Assembly (NCBI RefSeq): GCF_037976825.1
Contig: NZ_CP150269.1
Location: 1,159,501 to 1,223,500 of the forward strand
Length of the DNA: 64,000 bases
Reading direction: 5' to 3'
Source of the DNA: Paenibacillus sp. FSL K6-1330
GTDB lineage: Bacteria; Bacillota; Bacilli; Paenibacillales; Paenibacillaceae
Part shown: one piece after another, positions 28,431 through 37,474 of the stretch
Layout of the letters: each line of letters starts with the position of its first letter
Position numbering within the stretch: the stretch's first letter is position 1
The notes under the pieces: model-generated
Seen by the model: only the letters and a program-made list of their open reading frames with translations
What the model was told of the DNA's origin: nothing
Databases searched by the model: none
Made by a program: the position numbers and the translations under genes

Positions 28431-28806
28431 ATCTCTGGTCCGTTAGTGTCAAAGAAATGGTGCTTTTGGTCAAAATAAAGTCCGCTGAGTCCGCTAAAAT
28501 TGTAAGTCGTTAAGCAGCGTCACATGTACGTCGCTCGAACGTAAGCACAAGCTCAAATGTATGCAAAGCTCAAACGTATGACGGCGTTCGAATGAGTACA
28601 ACGCTCTTTGGACCTCTGATCCGCTATTTTTGCTATACGCACGATATTGCGGGGGTTATCGGACACACGATCCGTTAAGTTGCGGATAATCCGTAAAATG
28701 ATGGCCTATTTCGGTGAATAACGGATCTCTGGTCCGTTAGTGTTAAAGAAATGGTGCTTTTGGTCAAAATAAGGTCCGCTGAGTCCGCTAAAATTGTAAG
28801 TCGTTA
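28314..28806. repeat. Two copies of a ~190-bp intergenic element with inverted ends
   Basis: 28316-28508 and 28612-28804 are nearly identical. Within each, GGACCNNAGATCCGTTATT near the left and AATAACGGATCTCTGGTCC about 100 bases on are inverted copies, a MITE-like layout. Short CTCGTTAAGCAATG-type repeats follow to 28880. No gene is visible from 27947 to 28993. Confidence 0.75.
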
Positions 28807-28911
28807 ACAGTTTCGCATGTACTCGTTAAGCAATGTTGTATAAACTCGCTAAGCAGTGTCCCAATGCACTCGTTAAGCAATGCATGTAACAACGCTCGAA
28901 CGCTGCCATAA

Positions 28912-28950
28912 CAAAAAACAACCCGGCTTGATTGCTCAAGCCAGGCTGTC
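28912..28950 (-). terminator. Terminator of the first doxX gene
   Basis: Minus strand: CCTGGCTTGA/TCAAGCCGGG stem followed by TTGTTTTTTG. Confidence 0.85.
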
Positions 28951-28993
28951 TAATCAATAGGGTAGAATTTTTTAACTACAGTTACCTACTATG

Positions 28994-29533
28994 TTATGCC
29001 GTTTGTTTTTTGAATGGTGTGTGCGTGGTTCCGTCGCCTTTGGTTGTTTTATGGGTCATTTTGTTCCACAACCCGCGGAGGTAAGGGAGTACCCAATGGT
29101 CGAAACCGATTTTACCGGCGTTGGCAGCAGCGACGATGATCAGCACTTCAAGCAGTAACATTTGGGCGTTGGTGCTCACGGTGCCCGAGAAGAGGAACGC
29201 GGCGTTCATAACCAGTCCCATCAGAGCGGCGAAGGTGGTGAAGGTACCGAGAATGAGTCCGAGACCTACCAGGAATTCACCGAGCGGGATGATAACGTTG
29301 AAGAGCTTCACGCCTGGCAGTGCTCCGTGTTCGAGGAACGCTGCCCACCAGCCTTGTACGGCGGGGTGATCGCCGGCTGCCTTCGCAATCGCGCCTTGCA
29401 AGAAGCCGCCTGCGTCAAATCCGCCTGTCAATTTACCCCAACCTGCTGTCATCCATTCATAACCGATGTAGACACGAATGATAGTCAGCAGCCACATTGC
29501 AAATTTGTTTGTTCTCAGCCAGTTGTTAAACAT
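28994..29533 (-). CDS. DoxX-family membrane protein, copy 1
   Basis: 179 residues from ATG 29533, nine bases after AAGGAG. Four predicted helices; DoxX hallmarks are RVYIGYEWMTAGWGKL, GVKLFNVIIPLGEFLVGLGLILGTFT and a GKIGFDHWVLPYL tail. DoxX-like proteins act in membrane redox or thiol stress in several bacteria. DNA is almost identical to the copy at 31805-32347, including about 180 bases of upstream sequence, so the duplication is recent. Expression is predicted to depend on a Crp/Fnr-type activator (site at 29682). Confidence 0.88.
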   Translation of the reverse strand: MFNNWLRTNKFAMWLLTIIRVYIGYEWMTAGWGKLTGGFDAGGFLQGAIAKAAGDHPAVQGWWAAFLEHGALPGVKLFNVIIPLGEFLVGLGLILGTFTTFAALMGLVMNAAFLFSGTVSTNAQMLLLEVLIIVAAANAGKIGFDHWVLPYLRGLWNKMTHKTTKGDGTTHTPFKKQTA

Positions 29534-29654
29534 ATAAACCACTCCTTAAAAGTATGAATTTTCTTTTTATGAAAGCTTCCTTGCAAATTCTCAGGTGCGT
29601 TGAAGTTCTGCGTTGTTGTTGTTTCAGGAAGATGATCATCTCTTTCATGTCTTT

Positions 29655-29713
29655 ATTATAAGTGAAATAAATCACAATATATGTGATTAAAATCACATTT
29701 GTGATAAACATCA
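29655..29713 (-). promoter_or_regulatory. Activator-type promoter with a Crp/Fnr box, doxX copy 1
   Basis: Minus-strand -10 TATAAT (29660-29655) lacks a good -35. TGTGATTAAAATCACA (29682-29697), the TGTGA-N6-TCACA consensus of Crp/Fnr proteins, is centred about 41.5 bases upstream of the expected start, the class II activator position. Two more half-matching GTGA sites flank it (29661, 29700). Confidence 0.7.
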
Positions 29714-29789
29714 TAAAAAATTTTACGGGTTGACGCAGTTAACGTACAGCAAAAGACGGATGATCGGGATTGAGGCCGCGATCACCCGT

Positions 29790-30850
29790 CGGTTGAAGTT
29801 AAGAGGTACAGTTAAAGTTACAGTAATGGTGTAGTGTTGTAGTAGAGTAGTTGCAGCAATAAGTAGTTTGCAGGAGCGGGGAGTAGTTGTAGAGGTAGTA
29901 GTCGTAGAAGCAGTAGCTGTGGTAAGTAGCACTATAATCTCAGTAGTAGTTGCAGCAACAGTAATTGCAGGAGCCGTGTAGAAGTAATTGCCGCAACCAG
30001 TAGTAGCACTCGCATAGCTGTAGTAGTGGCAGTTTCCGCGATGAGTAACAATGCAGCAGGAAGTAGCAGCGATAGTATTAGTAATTTGCGGCAGCAACAC
30101 TAGGAGTAGCAGTGCAGTAGTGTGGTAGCCGCAGCAGTTGCAGCGACAGGAATTACAGGAGCGATGGTAGAAGCAATCGCGGCAATCAGTATTAGCACTA
30201 GCATAGCTGTAGTAGTGGCAGTTTCCGCAATGAGTAACAATGCAGCAGGAAGTAGTAGCACAGCATAGCTGCAGGAGCGGCAGTTTCAGCAATGGAAGTG
30301 ACAATGCAGCAGTGAGCAGCAGTGAGTAGCAGGAAGTAGCAGCGATAGTAGTAGTAATTTGCTGCAGCAGCAATAGGAGTAGCAGTGCAGTAGTGTGGTA
30401 GCCGCAGCAGTTGCAGCAACAGGAATTACAGTAGCCGTGGTATAAGCGGCAATAGCGGCAATCAGTAGTAGCACTAGCATACTGTAGCTGTGGCAGTTTC
30501 AGCAATGAGTAAAAAAATGCAGCAGCAAGTAGTAGCGATAGTAGTAATTGCGGCAGCAGCCATACGAGTAGCAGTAGCAGTAGCAGTGCAGTAGTCGCAG
30601 CAATAGGAACAGTGCAGTAGTAGCATTTGCACTAAACAAAACTAGTTGCAGCAGCGTGTCACAAGGCAATAACAGCCAACAGAAGTAGTGACGTACAGGC
30701 TTGCAGCAGTTGCACTAACAGAAACAGCAGCAGTTTCCCGAACCAGCACCAACAGCACCATCAGCCAGGCGGCAGCAGTATGCAGTTGTGCAGAGAAGCA
30801 ACAGTAATAGCACCAACAGTAACCTGCAGTTTGCATGAAAAAGCTCAAAG
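29790..30850. repeat. 1-kb GCA/GTA-rich low-complexity tract
   Basis: The plus strand is built of GCAGTA/GCAGCA/GTAGTA-like triplets with longer degenerate repeats: GCATAGCTGTAGTAGTGGC at 30012 and 30200 (and a variant at 30478), and GTGCAGTAGTGTGGTAGCC at 30111 and 30384. All frames have stops; the best plus frame stretch (about 30126-30260) reads as an Ala/Val/Ser-rich peptide. No start or ribosome site. It separates doxX copies 1 and 2. Possibly a decayed repeat-protein gene. Confidence 0.75.
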
Positions 30851-30926
30851 AGGAGATAAGCAGTCAATCGGATTAAGCGGTGAGAATGAGTCAGTCTCCA
30901 CTTTTTGAGAGGAGGGAAGTCAAGCG

Positions 30927-30960
30927 GCAGCTTACAGAAGAGGAAGCAAGCCGCTTTTGA
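30927..30960 (+). terminator. Hairpin between the low-complexity tract and doxX copy 2
   Basis: AAGCGGC and GCCGCTT pair around a 20-base loop, followed by TTGATT. The gene it would serve is unclear. Confidence 0.4.
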
Positions 30961-31016
30961 TTCTAGTTATAGCAACCAGCTAATGTTCATCGGTGTTGAT
31001 TTAGCTTTAAAGCCCT

Positions 31017-31541
31017 TCAGACTGCCTGATTCTGTAGAGAGGAGGGGTCACTGCTGATTTTTGCTTTGCGGGTGAATTTATCTTGGAGGTAGGACATGAG
31101 CCAGCGGTCGATCCCAATCTTTCCGGCATTTGCAGCCGAGAGGATGATCAGAAATTCGAGCAGTAGGAGCTGACCATTGATGCTGATGGAACCGGAGAAG
31201 AGATACGCGGTGTTCATCACGAGCCCCATTAGGGCGGCGAACACAGTGAATGTGCCGAGAATGAGGCCAAGTCCGACGAGGAATTCGCCTAGCGGAATGA
31301 TGACGTTGAACCATTTTACGCCCGGCAGCGCGGCATGCTTCAGGAATACGGCCCACCAATCCTGAACTGCGGGATGCTCACCAGTGGATTTGGCGATGGC
31401 TCCCTGCATAAATCCGCTTGCATCGAAGCCTCCCGTTAACTTGCTCCAGCCTGCCGTCAACCATTTATACCCGACATACACCCGAATGACCGTCAGCAGC
31501 CACATTGCGATTTTGCTTGATTGCAACCATTGAATTAACAC
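31017..31541 (-). CDS. DoxX-family membrane protein, copy 2 (diverged)
   Basis: 174 residues from GTG 31541. This start lines up with copies 1 and 3 (VLIQWLQSSK versus MFNNWLRTNK) and sits eight bases after GGAGGAG; an ATG at 31547 is too close to that site. Same four-helix DoxX layout but clearly diverged in DNA and lacking the Fnr-type promoter of the other copies. It may have a different regulator (see the inverted repeats at 31585-31692). Confidence 0.85.
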   Translation of the reverse strand: MLIQWLQSSKIAMWLLTVIRVYVGYKWLTAGWSKLTGGFDASGFMQGAIAKSTGEHPAVQDWWAVFLKHAALPGVKWFNVIIPLGEFLVGLGLILGTFTVFAALMGLVMNTAYLFSGSISINGQLLLLEFLIILSAANAGKIGIDRWLMSYLQDKFTRKAKISSDPSSLQNQAV

Positions 31542-31584
31542 CAGCATCACTCCTCCATGAATAATCATTCTCTTTTTCTGTTTT

Positions 31585-31706
31585 CAGATTTTTGCAAATT
31601 TGAAATTCGTAAGCGCGATGGAAGCCGAAAAAAACAGCAACGATCTATTTAATGTCGCATCCTAACAAATTATTCATATTTGCAAAAATCTGTATTTAAA
31701 TACAGT
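31585..31706. promoter_or_regulatory. Inverted repeats upstream of doxX copy 2
   Basis: CAGATTTTTGCAAAT (31585-31599) recurs inverted as ATTTGCAAAAATCTG (31678-31692), 15 perfect bases, 78 apart, and CTGTATTTAAATACAG (31691-31706) is a perfect palindrome. Candidate operator pair for the gene on the minus strand; a relic of a small inserted element is the alternative. Confidence 0.5.
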
Positions 31707-31743
31707 ATTCGCAAAGGTCGGAACTTGGCATGGGTTCTTGGCA

Positions 31744-31783
31744 TGAAAAAAAGACGATGGAGAACCGAATGGTTCTCCATCAT
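31744..31783 (-). terminator. Terminator of doxX copy 3
   Basis: Minus strand: GATGGAGAACC/GGTTCTCCATC stem followed by GTCTTTTTTTC. Confidence 0.85.
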
Positions 31784-31804
31784 CCCATGTTTGTTGCTTT
31801 ACCT

Positions 31805-32347
31805 TTACGCGGTGCGTTTTTTAAGCGGGGTTGGCGCGATACCTTCATCTTGGTTTGTTTTGTGGGTCATTTTATTCCACAGGCCACGAAGGTAAGGGAG
31901 TACCCAACGGTCGAGACCGATTTTACCGGCGTTGGCAGCAGCGACGATGATCAGCACTTCAAGCAGTAACATTTGGGCGTTGGTGCTCACGGTGCCCGAG
32001 AAGAGGAACGCAGCGTTCATAACCAGTCCCATCAGGGCGGCGAAGGTTGTGAAGGTACCGAGAATGAGTCCGAGACCTACCAGGAATTCACCGAGCGGGA
32101 TGATGACGTTGAAGAGCTTCACGCCCGGTAATGCCGCGTGCTCGAGGAACGCTGCCCACCAGCCTTGTACCGCTGGGTGATCGCCGGTTGCATTGGCAAT
32201 GGCCCCTTGGAGGAAGCCCCCTGCGTCAAATCCGCCGCCAGTCAATTTACCCCAACCTGCTGTCAGCCATTCATAACCGATGTATACCCGTATGATAGTC
32301 AGCAGCCACATTGCAAATTTGTTTGTTCTCAGCCAGTTGTTAAACAT
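31805..32347 (-). CDS. DoxX-family membrane protein, copy 3
   Basis: 180 residues from ATG 32347 with AAGGAG nine bases upstream. Nearly the same protein as copy 1, differing mainly by one extra Gly (KLTGGGFDAGG) and a few tail residues (HKTNQDEGIAPTPLKKRTA). Shares the promoter layout of copy 1. Three DoxX genes in 3.4 kb suggest selection for dosage, or an unstable duplicated segment. Confidence 0.88.
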   Translation of the reverse strand: MFNNWLRTNKFAMWLLTIIRVYIGYEWLTAGWGKLTGGGFDAGGFLQGAIANATGDHPAVQGWWAAFLEHAALPGVKLFNVIIPLGEFLVGLGLILGTFTTFAALMGLVMNAAFLFSGTVSTNAQMLLLEVLIIVAAANAGKIGLDRWVLPYLRGLWNKMTHKTNQDEGIAPTPLKKRTA

Positions 32348-32465
32348 ATAAACCACTCCTTAAGTGAGTTTTGATTTTTTGGATTAATGGGTCATTACGT
32401 TGTTTCTGATGTCGTTGTTGTTGGTTCTTGTTGCCTTGGGAAGTGATCACCTTCTCTATGTCTTT

Positions 32466-32517
32466 ATTATAAGTGAAAATATTCACAATACACGTGATAA
32501 ATATCACAAAGTTGTGA
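32466..32517 (-). promoter_or_regulatory. Activator-type promoter with a Crp/Fnr box, doxX copy 3
   Basis: TATAAT (32471-32466, minus strand) and CGTGATAAATATCACA (32493-32508) keep exactly the same spacing as in copy 1 although the box sequence differs at several positions, which supports a functional site. TTGTGAA at 32512 and AGTGAAAATATTCAC at 32472 flank it. Confidence 0.68.
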
Positions 32518-32520
32518 ACA

Positions 32521-32856
32521 TTTCAAAATGAGCGATACTCAGAGGGGGTTATATCCAATGTGGGCACCGATTTCCGGGTGCGCGATGCCTAGTTAGGAGC
32601 ACGCTTGGATGGCTGTCAGGCTACCATTTACCTGCTTTCCGCTTAGAGCCATAAAGTACTGCTATATCTATGTCATCATGGTTATCCATTATCTGTTTGT
32701 TACGTTTAACGATCATTGTCGGGGGTTGTTGACTCCAACATTATCAGCGATGCGATCAAGACGAAGCTTTTTGTCCAAAATGTTTTAGCACATCATTTCA
32801 TGATGGATTTCATAAAACCTAAACCTATAAAGTAACGGGAAGCACAGGAAAAAGGA
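32521..32856. other. Intergenic stretch without recognisable gene
   Basis: No frame, promoter or terminator is convincing. The next gene ends at its right edge. Confidence 0.4.
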
Positions 32857-33582
32857 TTAAAGATTGTCCTCGATTGTTTCCGAGAAGCCTGTTGTTTGAA
32901 TCAAGCGATATAGAAAATAGAGAGCTCGGGCCTGAAGTTTGATCGTTTTGTGCAGGTAAGCTCGAATACTTTCAGAAAGCTTCATCGCTTGCTCGATGTT
33001 CTCTAGCTCTAAGCGTGCAATGGATTGTTTTAAGTTCACGGTTTCCTCGGAATAAACAGAGCTCTGCAGTACCTGAATCATCCTAATTTTAAAGAGATGC
33101 GATTCATTATAAAGACGGTAACCGTTATCAGGGTCTCGCTTAGCAGTGAACAGGCCGCTCTGCTCCCAGTAACGGATTGCCGATTTAGGAGCCCCCGTTC
33201 GTCTGGAAACCTCGTGGATGCTGAAATATTGGTTAGAGTCGTTAGCTCGACTACCTTCAGAACATGATTTCAACTCCCTTACCAGTTGATCTAAACTTAC
33301 TTTTTCCCGATGCAGCATGACCTCTCGATCCCTGACGATCCACAATGCGTCATCCAACTCATTTCGCCCAAGACAATGCATTACCTCGCTCGTTACTTCC
33401 ATACCGAATGCGGCAGCCATGGCTTGAATACATGCCAGATAAGCTTCATGCCGTTCTGTGAACATACGATATCCATTTGAAGATCGATCTGCAGGAGGTA
33501 TTAACCCCTTCGCTTCGTAGTTCCTCAGAGTGCTGCTACTTAACCCGTATTTCTCTGCAAGTCTTTTTGGTCGAAAGCTCAT
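32857..33582 (-). CDS. MerR-family regulator with two MerR-type DNA-binding domains
   Basis: 241 residues from ATG 33582, behind GAAGGTGGG. Residues 1-70 form one MerR winged helix (RLAEKYGLSSSTLRNYEAKGLIPPADRSSNGYRMF) and residues about 120-190 a second (SIHEVSRRTGAPKSAIRYWEQSGLFTAKRDPDNGYRLY). MerR proteins normally dimerise to present two heads; here one chain carries both, so it may bind as a monomer or recognise an asymmetric site. The effector is unknown. It is divergent from the broken gene at 33735, a likely former target. Confidence 0.85.
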   Translation of the reverse strand: MSFRPKRLAEKYGLSSSTLRNYEAKGLIPPADRSSNGYRMFTERHEAYLACIQAMAAAFGMEVTSEVMHCLGRNELDDALWIVRDREVMLHREKVSLDQLVRELKSCSEGSRANDSNQYFSIHEVSRRTGAPKSAIRYWEQSGLFTAKRDPDNGYRLYNESHLFKIRMIQVLQSSVYSEETVNLKQSIARLELENIEQAMKLSESIRAYLHKTIKLQARALYFLYRLIQTTGFSETIEDNL

Positions 33583-33734
33583 GTTATCCCACCTTCGTAA
33601 AAAATGCACAACATTAGAACCATTGTAATGTTATTCTGGACTTTTTATTGATTTCCTTCATATGTACCTCCTAAACCTTCCAATTGGCTTTTATGTTATA
33701 TGATGAAAATAATCCAATTCAAGGAGGAGTTTAT

Positions 33735-34223
33735 ATGACAGTAAAACCAGTATTGCGTTCCGACATGACCATTGAGGAGATTTGTGTAGCAGGTAATCAA
33801 TATATCGAATCGGTATGGAAAACACTATACGATTCGATGTTTGATGAGTTAACGATCGCTTTTCGTGAAATCGAGGATGCTGCCTATGGGCTCTATTTGG
33901 ATCAGTTGATGCCCGCACTATTTTGAGACCTTGAAGGCGCCGGGTTCGAAGCAACGGAGCCCCTCAAGGAACAAGATTTCATAATCGGGAAATGTCTGCT
34001 ATTTCGAAATTCGCTTGAAAAATGGGGAACCGAGGAAAATAGGTCTAGAATATTCTGGAACGTTATACGTAGTAAGAATGGTCAACAGCCCATCGGAACG
34101 TTATTGACGGAAATCCCTCATTCTCATCTGAAGTTCGATATTCCTAGGGCACCTGTACTATATTCGCTGAGCGAGCATGAGAGGGAACAAATCGCGCGAG
34201 GGATTCGACGGATTAAGGAATAA
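33735..34223 (+). pseudogene. Hypothetical gene broken by one in-frame TGA
   Basis: ATG 33735 follows AAGGAGGAG. The frame reads 63 residues to MPALF, meets TGA at 33924-33926, then continues uninterrupted in the same frame for 98 residues (DLEGAGFEATEPLKEQ... RRIKE) to TAA at 34221. The continuation is coding-like, so one nonsense change is the simplest reading. Translation of 162 codons gives no family I recognise. A further in-frame piece (MVGDYSNYDALNGEPFEDQ) follows at 34230-34346, perhaps a second lost gene. Confidence 0.65.
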
Positions 34224-34449
34224 GAATTTATGGTAGGGGACTATTCCAATTACGATGCATTGAACGGTGAGCCGTTCGAAGATCAAGTATTGTATCATTA
34301 TGAGGTCATCGGTACAAACTGCAGCTCTCTGGAAGGCCGGCGATGAGAAATCGAAGGAACCGTCACGATCGGTGACCTCTTGGCTTTAACAAGCCTTGTC
34401 ATTGATGTGTGGTTGCTCCTAAAATATTAGGAGTTATCTTTGCCCAAAA

Positions 34450-34480
34450 AAGGCGCCCTGGCTATGGGCGCCTTTTTTTA
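34450..34480 (+). terminator. Rho-independent terminator
   Basis: AGGCGCCC/GGGCGCCT with seven Ts. Confidence 0.85.
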
Positions 34481-34517
34481 TATTTTTCGTTCATTTCCAT
34501 GAAAGATAATTCTTCTC

Positions 34518-35082
34518 TTAATCTTCGTGCATAGTGAATGGGTTACCATCTGAAAATCCAAGGCCTCCGTAGCTATCAGCCAATTCACGCAAAGCATAGT
34601 TGGCATTGTTTTCGTGTCTATCATAAGTTTTTCCAAAAATTTCAAAGGAGCCCTTATCACCTATAAGACCATAAACAGTAATTCTTGCTTCAACTCCAAT
34701 ACTGCTACGTTTACTGAGGTCAGAAGTCTGGGCATTAATGAGACCATTAAAAGATCCTCCAAAAGGGTGGTGTTATATTTGATAAATCCAAATTCACCTA
34801 GAACACCAAGTGAATCAGAAAAAGTTTTATTACCTTATGCCATAGGCTGGGCTGTACACTCTTTTTAGAGACCGAAGTAGCATGCTCCTTCACAAAACTC
34901 GCATCCTCCTCACTAAACTCTTCTCCGACCTCATAACGATCGTTAATTTCATCCAACTTTTCTCGAATTTGAATTTCGGATAATCCTTCTTCAGGGGCTG
35001 CGAATGTCATACCAACTGCGCTAAGAGTAAGTGCCATAACAAGTAATGGTGTCAAAGCCAGCCTCATGATTTTCTTTAACAT
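34518..35082 (-). pseudogene. Secreted hypothetical protein gene with two frameshifts
   Basis: From ATG 35082 the frame gives a Sec signal peptide (MLKKIMRLALTPLLVMAL, cleavage near TFAA) and an acidic helix up to VSKKSVQPS. It then shifts: GNKTFSDSLGVLGEFGFIKYNTT lies in a second frame (about 34840-34770) and PFGGSFNGLINAQTSDLSKRS... DGNPFTMHED in a third, ending at 34518. Joined, they make a protein of about 185 residues. All three segments are coding-like, so the gene is recently inactivated. Family unknown. Confidence 0.7.
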
Positions 35083-35215
35083 AATAAACCCTCGCATTGT
35101 TATATTTTGAACCTTATTAATTGTGGCTCTATATAGTTTAAACACCTAGAAACAGGAAAAGGTTATGGAAAATATTTTAAAAATAGACCGATCTATGGAA
35201 GACCTTAATTTAAAT

Positions 35216-35370
35216 GTCGGGTGACAAAAACATAGTAACATTAGAAGCCGCTGATTATGCGGCTTTTTATATTTATGTTATCAAGTTCTTGTGAAAATAC
35301 AATGACAAGAACTTGATTACATTCCCGACTGATGACAAGAACTTGGTTACATTCCCGATATGATTTCATC
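35216..35370. repeat. Family B repeat, copy B1 (155 bp)
   Basis: Starts GTCGGGTGACAAAAACATAG, contains an AAGCCGC/GCGGCTTTTT hairpin, ATCAAGTTCTTG inverted against CAAGAACTTGAT, and two tandem GACAAGAACTTGNTTACATTC modules. About 94% identical to 59909-60063 in the same orientation. Confidence 0.85.
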
Positions 35371-35394
35371 GACGACGGCAGACGCCCTTTTATT

Positions 35395-35457
35395 AAACTA
35401 ACGGGCAGAATAGTTTAACAAAATGAAGGAGCATTCTGCTTGTGGCATCTGCTCCTT
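35395..35457 (+). repeat. Family A partial repeat with adjacent hairpin
   Basis: AAACTAACGGGCAGAATAGTTT is the right-hand palindrome of the family A element. A GAAGGAGCA/TGCTCCTTC hairpin follows. Nothing else is clear up to 35697. Confidence 0.7.
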
Positions 35458-35697
35458 CTTCATGTTGCCGTTCAGGATCAAGCTGTCTACATTTCAGGAG
35501 GCAGCTCGTCTAATATTCCGATAATGCCTGTTTTTGGTACGAGTTTCATATTTCGGAACCCAATTATGATAATATATGAAAAAGTATGGAACGAGGAGTG
35601 GGATAATTGGCTTGACGATGAAGCAACCTGGAGGTTTGTCAATGCGATTGGTTCGGGTTCTGCATTTTTTAATACTATGTAGAGAGAGTGATGTTAC

Positions 35698-36375
35698 TTG
35701 AAAAGAAACGTATTATACATTGAAGATAATGAGAAAATAGGCAGTTGGGTAAAGGAAGAATTGGAACAGCGAGGGTTTTCAGTTCAGTGGCTGCTAACTG
35801 GTGAAGGAGCCGAAAGAGAAGTCAATCAGCATGAAATCGTTATTTTGGATATCATGTTACCCGGTTTAGACGGATTTACTGTGGGAAGACGATTAAAGAA
35901 GGCAGCTCCTGCTGTTCCTATTTTGCTGTTAACTGCTCGAACATCGATAGATGATAAAGTAGATGGTTTACAATTTGCTGATGACTACTTAACGAAACCA
36001 TTCCATACAGATGAATTAGTTGCAAGATTAGAAGTATTAATCCGTCGTAATGGTGGAACAAAATCCGAACGCATTTCATTAGGAAATCTGATTGAAGTAG
36101 ATCCAGAAGGTCAAATGATATTTGACAAACGCACAGGAGAAGAAATTATATTAACAGGGAAACAGCATCAAATCTTAATGTACTTCTTACGCCACCCTAA
36201 TCAAGTTTTAACAAAAGAACAAATTTATGAAGCTATTTGGGAAGAAGCTTATATAACTGGTGATAAAACATTAATGGTGCATATCCATCGACTGCGACAA
36301 AAATTAGAACGTCATCCGGATTCCTCAGAGATTATTGAAACGTTGAAGGGAATAGGCTATCGGGTGAAACTATGA
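35698..36375 (+). CDS. OmpR-family response regulator
   Basis: 225 residues from TTG 35698 with GAGAGAG upstream. Receiver (VLYIEDN; Asp in VILDIMLPGLDGF near residue 52; YLTKPF) and winged helix ending TLKGIGYRVKL. The stop overlaps the kinase start. With the next four genes it forms a sensing/export module; by family it should switch on the transporter when a membrane-active peptide is met. Codon use is AT-rich compared with the first 28 kb, pointing to transfer. Confidence 0.85.
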   Translation: MKRNVLYIEDNEKIGSWVKEELEQRGFSVQWLLTGEGAEREVNQHEIVILDIMLPGLDGFTVGRRLKKAAPAVPILLLTARTSIDDKVDGLQFADDYLTKPFHTDELVARLEVLIRRNGGTKSERISLGNLIEVDPEGQMIFDKRTGEEIILTGKQHQILMYFLRHPNQVLTKEQIYEAIWEEAYITGDKTLMVHIHRLRQKLERHPDSSEIIETLKGIGYRVKL

Positions 36376-37382
36376 AACAGAATAGATCATTATTTCATCG
36401 TTTTCTAAAAGTGCATTTTCTATTTATCTTTTTTCCTCCCATTTCACTTATTTTCTTCAGTGCGTTTTTTGGGATTTCTGATATGAATGAAAAAGTTCTG
36501 AACACGTTAAATCTATTTTACGTTACCATACTTTTGTTTGGTTTTATTATTGTAGCATTTGTTATATTATCTTGGCTGTTCTTCTTGAAACTTCAAAAAC
36601 GTCTCGCCCGCTTACAGGAAGTCATGTCATTTTCAGCTAAAAATAATTCATTTCCTAAACCCATATCTGTTCAATCGGATCGCATGGATGAGATAGACCA
36701 GTTAGGAATTTCTTTTAATTGGATGATTCAGCAGCTTGAAGACAGTCGCAAGCGAGCATTTGAAGAGGAATTATTACGACATCGACTCATTGCGAATTTA
36801 TCTCACGACTTACGAACGCCACTTACCATTTTGAGAGGACATGTCACCAGTTTAAATAAAGAATCCATGAGTTTCGAAGGACAAAACTCGTTAACAGAGA
36901 TTAACCATACGATTACAAGAGTCGGAGATCTAATGGATGATTTACTGTCCTATACATTGCTTACATCAGGGAAACATCCTTTTGGGCCCGTTTCAACAGA
37001 TATTGTACGTTTAGTAAGAGCATCTGTTGCTGCGTGGTATCCTGTGTTTGAAGATAAAGAAATTCAGCTCGATGTTGATTTACCGGCAGAGGATACTTTT
37101 TATTGGGAAGCAGATCCTAATTGGATGACACGGGTTTTGGATAATTTATTTCAGAATATTCTTCGCCATGCAGCAGAGGGAAAATATGCAAACATTGTGG
37201 TTGATGTAGAAAAAGAACAGATCATTATTGCAGACAGAGGTCCAGGTTTGGATAACTCTTCCTATGAGCGTGGGGCGGGGATTGGTTTATCGACTTGTCA
37301 TTATATGTTGAAAAAAATGAATCTGAAAGCGAACTTTACATCAAATGAAAAGGGCACAAGTGTAGCTATTGCAAGGGCTTAA
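36372..37382 (+). CDS. Sensor histidine kinase with short extracytoplasmic loop
   Basis: 336 residues. Two membrane helices (about residues 13-35 and 48-72) with a loop of only some 12 residues, HAMP-like linker, H-box LIANLSHDLRTPLTILRGH (His near 145), N-box and GxGIGLS box. The small loop fits intramembrane-sensing kinases that pair with ABC exporters (BcrS-like). ATGA overlap with the regulator. Confidence 0.85.
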   Translation: MKQNRSLFHRFLKVHFLFIFFPPISLIFFSAFFGISDMNEKVLNTLNLFYVTILLFGFIIVAFVILSWLFFLKLQKRLARLQEVMSFSAKNNSFPKPISVQSDRMDEIDQLGISFNWMIQQLEDSRKRAFEEELLRHRLIANLSHDLRTPLTILRGHVTSLNKESMSFEGQNSLTEINHTITRVGDLMDDLLSYTLLTSGKHPFGPVSTDIVRLVRASVAAWYPVFEDKEIQLDVDLPAEDTFYWEADPNWMTRVLDNLFQNILRHAAEGKYANIVVDVEKEQIIIADRGPGLDNSSYERGAGIGLSTCHYMLKKMNLKANFTSNEKGTSVAIARA

Positions 37383-37474
37383 CCTAAAGGTAATCCAGAA
37401 GTAAACCACATGATAGCTGTGATGTAACTTTGCTTCTATATAATTGGAACCATAACGGAAAGGAAGTGTTATGG

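Noticed and set aside
29723..30505. 260-codon minus-strand frame rich in Cys, Leu, Thr and Tyr
   Set aside because: It is the shadow of the GCA/GTA low-complexity tract; several frames are equally open and no start signal is present.
35216..35370. Tandem GACAAGAACTTG modules as a small CRISPR-like array
   Set aside because: Only two modules, no spacers of uniform length, and the unit includes terminator hairpins; it is an intergenic repeat.
35440..35682. 80-codon frame before the response regulator at 35698
   Set aside because: Begins inside a repeat-associated hairpin, no ribosome site, no similarity that I recognise.
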